Shown: positions 58,890 through 64,000 of the stretch, one piece after another
How the letters are laid out: each line of letters starts with the position of its first letter
Position numbering within the stretch: position 1 is the first letter of the stretch
Source: Corallococcus sp. AS-1-6
Lineage (GTDB): Bacteria > Myxococcota > Myxococcia > Myxococcales > Myxococcaceae
Direction: 5' to 3'
NCBI RefSeq assembly: GCF_020037015.1
Contig: NZ_JAIQDE010000013.1
Location: 186,001 to 250,000, forward strand
Length of the DNA stretch: 64,000 bases
Program-made: the position numbers and the translations under genes
Notes under the pieces: model-generated
Databases searched by the model: none
The model's input: the letters and a program-made list of their open reading frames with translations, nothing else
Told to the model about the DNA's origin: nothing

Positions 58890-60356
58890 TCAGCGCGCCG
58901 GGAAGCGCTGTTCGAGGCGGTCTTCCCAGTCGTCCAGTGCGGAATTGGCCCCCTCGTAGTCCTTCACGGAGCGTGCGTAGTTCGCGGACTGTTCGATCGT
59001 ATGCAGTGAGTTTTTCATCGCCGTGGACTCTGGACTGCCCGCGCTCCTGCGGTGCAACTCTGTGCGAAGCCTCTGGATGCGCTGACGAAGTTCCCTCTTC
59101 TCCTGGGAGAGCTTGGGCTTGGGCGGTGTGGGCTTGGGAGGTGTGGGCTCAGTGGGCGTGGGCTCAGGAGGTGTGGGCTCGGGAGTCGTGGGCTCAGTGG
59201 GCGTGGGCTCTACTGGACCCGCGTCGAGCACGGTTTCAGGACGAGGAGGCTCGGGAGGAGGCACGGCGCGGAGCCGGAAGACGCCGGCCCCCACGCTCAT
59301 CAACACCATCGCTCCGAGCAACGCCCATCCAATGCCTGGCGGTTGGCGGATGGCCTTGAGGGCCTCTTGCGTGCTGGGCGTATGGCTGTTGTCAGCCGCT
59401 GGGAGGGGGACCTCGGTCTTCGTGAGAGACGGCGCGCGAGGCGGCGCGCGCAGCGGAATGCGCTTCAATTGCTCACGCACCGCTTCTGCGGAAGCCGGCC
59501 GTGACGCGGGACTCTTCGCGAGGAGCTGAAGCACCAGCGTGTCCACGTCATGTGGCAGTCCCGGAAGGCGTGACGATGGCAGCGGCGGCGACTGCTCCAG
59601 GTGCGCGAACATCACCTGGACGGACTCGCCCTGGAAGGGGCGCACGCCGGTGAGCAACTGGAACATCAGCACGCCCGCCGCGTAGAGGTCGGTCGCCGGC
59701 CCCACGGTGTCGCCGCGGATCTGCTCGGGCGCCATGAACTCCGGCGTGCCGATGACCATGTCATCCGCGGTCAGTGGCTTGTCGCGCGACTCCATCAACT
59801 TCGCGATGCCGAAGTCGACCAGCTTCACCGCGGCTGGAGTCGATGGCGTTTCGACGATGAAGACGTTGGGAGGCTTCAGGTCGCGGTGCACCACGCCCGC
59901 ACGGTGCGCGGCGCCGAGCGCGGAGAGCATCTGGTCCATGACCCAGACGACGGACTCCAGGTCCATGGGGCGCTTCGAGCGGACGAAGTCGGAGAGCGAC
60001 CGTCCCTGGAGCAGCTCCATGATGACGTAGGGACGCTCATCGGGGAGCGTCCCAAAGCCGAAGATGTCGATGATGCCCGGATGCCGGACGGCGTTGACCG
60101 CGCGAGCCTCCACCAGCAGGCGCTGCACCTGCTGCTGCGACACCATCTCGATGCGCATGACCTTGATGGCGACCTGCTTGCCAATCAGCGGATGCACGGC
60201 GCGGTACACCACGCCCATGCCGCCCGCGCCGATGCGCTCCTGGATGACGAACTCCCCCAACTGCGTCCCCAACAGAGGATCCGGAGGCGTGCTGACCCGC
60301 GATGGGGGGCGCATGACCTGCGTGACATCGCTTGGGGAGGAGCGAGAGCTTTTCAT
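58890..60356 (-). CDS. Transmembrane Ser/Thr protein kinase, paralogue 2
   Basis: A 488-aa kinase with the same core as its neighbours: G-A-G-G-M-G-V-V-Y, V-A-I-K-V-M, V-H-R-D-L-K-P-P-N, V-D-F-G-I-A-K, F-M-A-P-E-Q. The membrane helix is W-A-L-L-G-A-M-V-L-M-S-V-G-A-G-V. The outer linker has repeated P-T-P-P-E-P units, and the C-terminal helical module ends D-D-W-E-D-R-L-E-Q-R-F-P-A-R, nearly identical to paralogue 4. Met-Lys at 60356 is chosen by comparison with the other paralogues; an ATG at 60380 has a better ribosome binding site (GGGAG, 9 nt) and would add 8 residues. A gap of 123 bp follows before paralogue 1. Confidence 0.92.
   Translation of the reverse strand: MKSSRSSPSDVTQVMRPPSRVSTPPDPLLGTQLGEFVIQERIGAGGMGVVYRAVHPLIGKQVAIKVMRIEMVSQQQVQRLLVEARAVNAVRHPGIIDIFGFGTLPDERPYVIMELLQGRSLSDFVRSKRPMDLESVVWVMDQMLSALGAAHRAGVVHRDLKPPNVFIVETPSTPAAVKLVDFGIAKLMESRDKPLTADDMVIGTPEFMAPEQIRGDTVGPATDLYAAGVLMFQLLTGVRPFQGESVQVMFAHLEQSPPLPSSRLPGLPHDVDTLVLQLLAKSPASRPASAEAVREQLKRIPLRAPPRAPSLTKTEVPLPAADNSHTPSTQEALKAIRQPPGIGWALLGAMVLMSVGAGVFRLRAVPPPEPPRPETVLDAGPVEPTPTEPTTPEPTPPEPTPTEPTPPKPTPPKPKLSQEKRELRQRIQRLRTELHRRSAGSPESTAMKNSLHTIEQSANYARSVKDYEGANSALDDWEDRLEQRFPAR
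59112..59210 (-). repeat. Degenerate 15-bp minisatellite in kinase paralogue 2
   Basis: Imperfect units built on GTGGGCTC with a spacing of about 15 bp encode repeated Pro-Thr/Lys/Glu-Pro steps in the extracytoplasmic linker between the membrane helix and the C-terminal helical module. Confidence 0.75.
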
Positions 60357-60499
60357 GGGGGGCGCTGGCGCGCGAACCATAGTCATGCGCTCCCAACGCA
60401 TTCAAACATCCGCTGGCCAGCGGATCACGATGCGGAGGGGCCCCTGCGATAGGGAGAACCCCAGGGTCGTGTCTGACATCGCTTTGGGGGAACCAATGA

Positions 60500-62662
60500 T
60501 CAGAGGGGGTATCGCACCTTCAGTTGCTCGACCCACTTGTCCATTTCTCGTTGGAGATCCATGCGCTCAGTAGCGGTCAGCTCCTGGGAGGCACGCTCAT
60601 AGAAGTGCCGGAGGTCCCATTCCAGATCCAAAGAGCTACGATCGCCCGACGTCCGGCGTAGGAACTCACGGGTGAACAGCTCCACCCGGCTCGCAAGCTT
60701 CTCCTCATTGGGTGTCGTTCTTCGCAGTTCCGGCAGGGGGCCGAGGGGATGCGGTCGTGACTGCGGTTCCGAAGGAGGGACAGGCTGTGGCTTTGGTGGC
60801 CCGACCAGGGCTGGTGCGACGGCGCCCGGCGCTTCGGCGGGCAATCCCCGCCACTGATTGAAGCGCTTTTCCCATTCGTCGACACCCCCGGAGACGTCGG
60901 TCCTTTCTGTGCCGGTGCTGGCCTTGGCGGCCTGGCGCATGATCCACATCAGGTCGTTTAGAAGCTCCTTGGGGGGATTTCCTTTCGGACTCGGGGCATG
61001 GAGCTTGTTGAACAGGTTGGTCAGCCGGTCCGCCAGGCGCTTCTGGGGCTCGTTGTCCCTGGGCAGCTCGGGCATCGCGGTACGGGGCTCGGCGCTCGCT
61101 GATGCGACGGAGGGTGTCGTCGGTGGCGCCGTCTGGGGTGAAGCGGTCGTTGCCACGATGGGCGCAACTTCCGCCTCCGTGACATCCGTTATCGTGGACT
61201 TGGCTTGGCGCTCGGGAGGCGGCGCTGGAGCTTCATCGGGTGGGGCTTCTGGACTCCGCCGCGAGGGCTCCTCACGCCTGCTGCTTCCCCCCTTACTAGA
61301 GGTGCGCGACCGCGATGTTACGCCTTCAGGTTCGGGCGAAACCTCTTCGGTTCTCTCCTCAGGTGTCTCCTGTGTGGAGGGGGCGCTGCTGCCAGCGTGT
61401 TGGGGCGTTTGGGGGTGGGGAGGCTGTTCGGTAGGAACGCCCGCGTCGGGATTGGGCTCGGACGTGACCTGCACGGGAGCCTTTTCGACGGACGCGACCG
61501 GACGGCTCAGCCACCACGCCCCAGTCCCCAGTCCCACGAGCAACGCCGCGCCTCCCAGCATCCAGCCCCGGCGCGCTGGACGGAGGGCCTGGAGCGTCTC
61601 CGTCCCCAAGTCTTCAGCATCCGCGACCGCGACAGGCGTACGGGTGGCGACACTGTCCACGGCGGGCTTGGGCACAGGGACCGGGCGCTGCGTGGAAGCC
61701 TTGGGCTTCAGGCCCGGGGGCCTCGCGAAGGCCTGGGGACGCGACTCCGCGGGCACGCGCAGGAGTTGCTGCTGCACGGCCTCGGCGGAGGGGGGACGCA
61801 GGGCCGGGTCCTTCGCGAGCAACTGGAGCACCAGTGTGTCGAGTTCCGGGGGAATCCCCTCCGCGCGCGAGGAGGGCAGGGGTGGGGCCTTATCGACATG
61901 GGCGAACAGCACCTGGACCGGATCGCCCTGGAAGGGCCGCACGCCCGTGAGCATCTGGAACGCCATCACCCCCAGCGCGTAGAGGTCCGTCGCCGGGCCC
62001 ACCGTGCCGCCGCGGATCTGCTCGGGGGCCATGAACTCGGGCGTGCCCAGCACGGAGCCATCGAGGGTCGTCGGGCTCTCCCTGTTCTCCAGCAGCTTGG
62101 CGATGCCAAAGTCGACCAGCTTGAGCGTGGGGGCGGCGTTCGGCGACTCCACGATGAACACGTTCGCCGGCTTCAGGTCCCGGTGCACCACTCCCGCCCG
62201 GTGCGCCGCCCCCAGCGCGGAGAGGATCTGATCCAACATCCAGAGGACGGTGGGCACATCCAGCCGACGCTGGTCCGACAGCAGCTCGGAGAGCGGCCGA
62301 CCCTCCAACAGCTCCATCACGACGTAGGGGCGCTCATCCGGAAGCTTGCCGAAGCCGAAGATGTCGATGATGCCCGGGTGCCGGATGGCATTGACCGCGC
62401 GGGCCTCCACGAGCAGCCGTTCATGCAGCCGAGGTGAGACGAGCTCCGCGCGCAACACCTTGATGGCGGCTTGTTTCCCAATGAGGGAATGGGTGGCCCG
62501 GTAGACGACTCCCATCCCCCCTGCGCCAATCCGCTCGTCGACCGTGAAGTCACCAATCTGCGAAGAGAGCAGCGGATCCGAGAGGGGCGTCGTCTCCGCC
62601 GATGCGGTCTTCCGCAGGGTGAGCGTCGTCCCGTCGGGATTGGAAGGACGGTGGGTTTTCAT
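60500..62662 (-). CDS. Transmembrane Ser/Thr protein kinase, paralogue 3, with duplicated outer module
   Basis: A 720-aa kinase, the longest of the cluster. The kinase core keeps G-A-G-G-M-G-V-V-Y, A-A-I-K-V-L, V-H-R-D-L-K-P-A-N, V-D-F-G-I-A-K and F-M-A-P-E-Q. The membrane helix is W-M-L-G-G-A-A-L-L-V-G-L-G-T-G-A-W-W. The outer part is about 320 residues: a long acidic Pro/Ser/Thr linker, then two copies of the helical module found once in the paralogues, ending D-E-W-E-K-R-F-N-Q-W and D-K-W-V-E-Q-L-K-V-R-Y-P-L. The Met-Lys start at 62662 matches the paralogues; ATG 62698 with AGGGGA upstream is an alternative. The 3' gap to paralogue 2 is 143 bp. Confidence 0.92.
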   Translation of the reverse strand: MKTHRPSNPDGTTLTLRKTASAETTPLSDPLLSSQIGDFTVDERIGAGGMGVVYRATHSLIGKQAAIKVLRAELVSPRLHERLLVEARAVNAIRHPGIIDIFGFGKLPDERPYVVMELLEGRPLSELLSDQRRLDVPTVLWMLDQILSALGAAHRAGVVHRDLKPANVFIVESPNAAPTLKLVDFGIAKLLENRESPTTLDGSVLGTPEFMAPEQIRGGTVGPATDLYALGVMAFQMLTGVRPFQGDPVQVLFAHVDKAPPLPSSRAEGIPPELDTLVLQLLAKDPALRPPSAEAVQQQLLRVPAESRPQAFARPPGLKPKASTQRPVPVPKPAVDSVATRTPVAVADAEDLGTETLQALRPARRGWMLGGAALLVGLGTGAWWLSRPVASVEKAPVQVTSEPNPDAGVPTEQPPHPQTPQHAGSSAPSTQETPEERTEEVSPEPEGVTSRSRTSSKGGSSRREEPSRRSPEAPPDEAPAPPPERQAKSTITDVTEAEVAPIVATTASPQTAPPTTPSVASASAEPRTAMPELPRDNEPQKRLADRLTNLFNKLHAPSPKGNPPKELLNDLMWIMRQAAKASTGTERTDVSGGVDEWEKRFNQWRGLPAEAPGAVAPALVGPPKPQPVPPSEPQSRPHPLGPLPELRRTTPNEEKLASRVELFTREFLRRTSGDRSSLDLEWDLRHFYERASQELTATERMDLQREMDKWVEQLKVRYPL

Positions 62663-62829
62663 GAGGGGATTGCGAGTGGGCGGACCATAGCCGCGCATTT
62701 CCCCTGATTCCAAACAACCCACCGGCAAGAGATGGCGCAATGGCGGGTCGTGAATGACTGGGGGGATGTTAATCCATACCCGCCAGGGCTTGTCTCCCGT
62801 TCGCTTCGGATTTCAAGTCCCGGGCTGCT

Positions 62830-62846
62830 CCCGCCACATGAGCGGG
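62830..62846 (-). terminator. Small hairpin just after kinase paralogue 4
   Basis: CCCGC and GCGGG flank a 7-nt loop directly downstream of the paralogue 4 stop codon. The stem is short and has no U-tract, so it may only mark the mRNA end weakly. Confidence 0.25.
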
Positions 62847-64000
62847 TCAGCGCGCAGGGAAACGCTGCTCCAGGCGGTGCTCCCAGTCGTTCAGCGCCTC
62901 CTTGATCTTGGCCAGGTCCTTGCGGGCCTTCGCCGTGGCAATGCTGTTCAGGAGCATCACCTGCTCTTCAACGATGTCCTCCGGAAGGTCATTGCCGCCG
63001 TTCCGGATCCGCATCTTCGCCACGAGGGTCTTGATTCGCCCGAGCAACTCATCCTTCTTGTCCTGGATGCTCATGGAAGGAGGGGGGAGCATCTGGGCTT
63101 GCACGGGCGGCGGGCTGGACTCTGGCAGCGTGGCGAGCGTCGTCGGCTCCTCTGGGGGCTCCGGCTTGAGCTCCGGGGCGGGCGCCAACGCTGGTGGCGG
63201 TGTCTGTGCTTCCGAGCGGGAGTCCTGCTGAAGCTGGGGCTGCGCGGGCTCCGTCCGTGCGGGTGCCGTGGCGACGTGGGCGGAAGGGGGCTCGGACGTG
63301 ACCGCTGGCACGGGAGCGGGCGTTCGGTACTGGATGACTGCGGCCCCGGCCCCCAGGAGCAGCACTGCTCCCGCCAACACCCAGCGCAGGCCAGGTGATA
63401 GGCGGATGGAATTGAGCCCATCCTGCGTCGTGGTGTGCGTCACGGTGTCTCCCGCGGAAGGTGTTGTCATGGGCGTGGCATCAGGCCTCGGAAGCGACGG
63501 GGCCTGAGGCGCGGAGCGCAGAGGGATGCGCTTCAATCGCTCGCGCACGGCTTCGGCGGAGGAAGGCCGCCGCGTTGGATCCTTCTGCAGCAACTGCAGG
63601 ACCAGCGAATCCAGTTCCAGAGGGAGCCCGGGCACGCGCGAAGAGGGCGCGGGAGAGCGCTCCTCTACGTGCGCGAACATCACCTGAACCGAGTCCCCCA
63701 GGAATGGACGTACGCCGGTGAGCATCTGGAACATCATCACGCCTACTGCATAGAGGTCCGTCGCGGGGCTGACGTCGCCGCCACTTCGGATCTGCTCCGG
63801 TGCCATGTACTCCGGTGTTCCGATGACGGAACCGTCGGCCGTGAGCGGGGTGTCGTGCGACTCCAGGAGCTTCGCGATGCCGAAATCGACCAGCTTCACG
63901 GAGGCCGGTGTCTGCGGTGTCTCCGCGATGAAGACATTCGCGGGCTTCAGGTCCCGGTGCACGACGCCTGCCCGGTGTGCCGCCCCCAGCGCGGCCAGCA
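62847..64000 (-). CDS. Transmembrane Ser/Thr protein kinase, paralogue 4, 5' part outside window
   Basis: The frame runs to the window end, giving at least 384 C-terminal residues. Visible are A-A-L-G-A-A-H-R-A-G-V-V-H-R-D-L-K-P-A-N, V-D-F-G-I-A-K, Y-M-A-P-E-Q and the rest of the C-lobe, then the membrane helix (W-V-L-A-G-A-V-L-L-L-G-A-G-A-A-V) and a Pro/Glu/Thr linker. The C-terminal helical module ends N-D-W-E-H-R-L-E-Q-R-F-P-A-R, almost the same as paralogue 2, so these two are probably the most recent duplicates. The ATP-binding N-lobe lies beyond the window. Confidence 0.92.
   Translation of the reverse strand, partial: LAALGAAHRAGVVHRDLKPANVFIAETPQTPASVKLVDFGIAKLLESHDTPLTADGSVIGTPEYMAPEQIRSGGDVSPATDLYAVGVMMFQMLTGVRPFLGDSVQVMFAHVEERSPAPSSRVPGLPLELDSLVLQLLQKDPTRRPSSAEAVRERLKRIPLRSAPQAPSLPRPDATPMTTPSAGDTVTHTTTQDGLNSIRLSPGLRWVLAGAVLLLGAGAAVIQYRTPAPVPAVTSEPPSAHVATAPARTEPAQPQLQQDSRSEAQTPPPALAPAPELKPEPPEEPTTLATLPESSPPPVQAQMLPPPSMSIQDKKDELLGRIKTLVAKMRIRNGGNDLPEDIVEEQVMLLNSIATAKARKDLAKIKEALNDWEHRLEQRFPAR

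Overview
The window looks like chromosomal DNA of a myxobacterium, most likely a Corallococcus/Myxococcus-type member of Myxococcota. The basis is very high GC with strong third-position GC bias, genes packed with almost no gaps, eight transmembrane or soluble Ser/Thr protein kinases, a large NRPS, many lipoproteins, a GufA-type ZIP transporter, an FHA-sigma54 activator, and a lipoprotein polymorphic toxin with its immunity gene. No rRNA, tRNA, transposase, integrase or CRISPR array was seen. No stretch longer than 300 bp lacks a gene. The genus is an inference from gene content, not a sequence match.

Layout. 1-1040: 3' part of a polytopic membrane protein. 1047-12741 (minus): a two-gene secondary-metabolite operon, an MFS exporter followed by a 3481-aa trimodular NRPS (C-A-T, C-A-T, C-A-T-TE). 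12836-15378 (minus): a KaiC-like double ATPase translationally coupled (ATGA) to a receiver-histidine kinase. 15610-16944 (minus): an MHS-type MFS symporter. 17112-21738 (plus): Ser/Thr kinase, PEGA protein and TonB-dependent receptor. 21808-24753: SWIM/SNF2 helicase. 24719-27169 (minus): a lipoprotein toxin with a C-terminal Tox-REase-5 nuclease domain and an Imm52-like immunity protein. 27275-30497: winged-helix HTH_42 protein, a 5'-truncated LLM oxidoreductase remnant, and a GH13 trehalose synthase/amylase. 30505-32629: a Pro/Ala-rich candidate exported protein and a CPBP membrane protease. 32680-36343: a DUF262 gene coupled to a HipA kinase fused in frame to a SAM methyltransferase, the most unusual locus here. 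36348-40314: a Hint-domain lipoprotein and an OPT transporter. 40330-48710: two Ser/Thr kinases, a Cys-rich lipoprotein and an FHA-sigma54 activator. 48801-52491 (minus): ZIP transporter, two coupled HEAT-like proteins and a small M23-type peptidase. 52770-57103 (plus): an RTX-repeat M91-like metallopeptidase, a lipoprotein, a spermidine-synthase-like protein and a nitronate monooxygenase. 57132-64000 (minus): four tandem paralogous transmembrane Ser/Thr kinases, the last cut by the window edge.

How it fits together. The window combines myxobacterial predation or competition functions (NRPS with exporter, lipoprotein toxin/immunity, RTX metallopeptidase, M23 peptidase) with dense phospho-signalling. 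Strong signs of recent sequence change are a threefold 26-aa repeat inside the second NRPS condensation domain, the HipA-methyltransferase fusion, the truncated LLM gene, and kinase tandem duplication with a doubled C-terminal module in one paralogue. Two operator-like palindromes in intergenic DNA share a GACT-NN-AGTC core.
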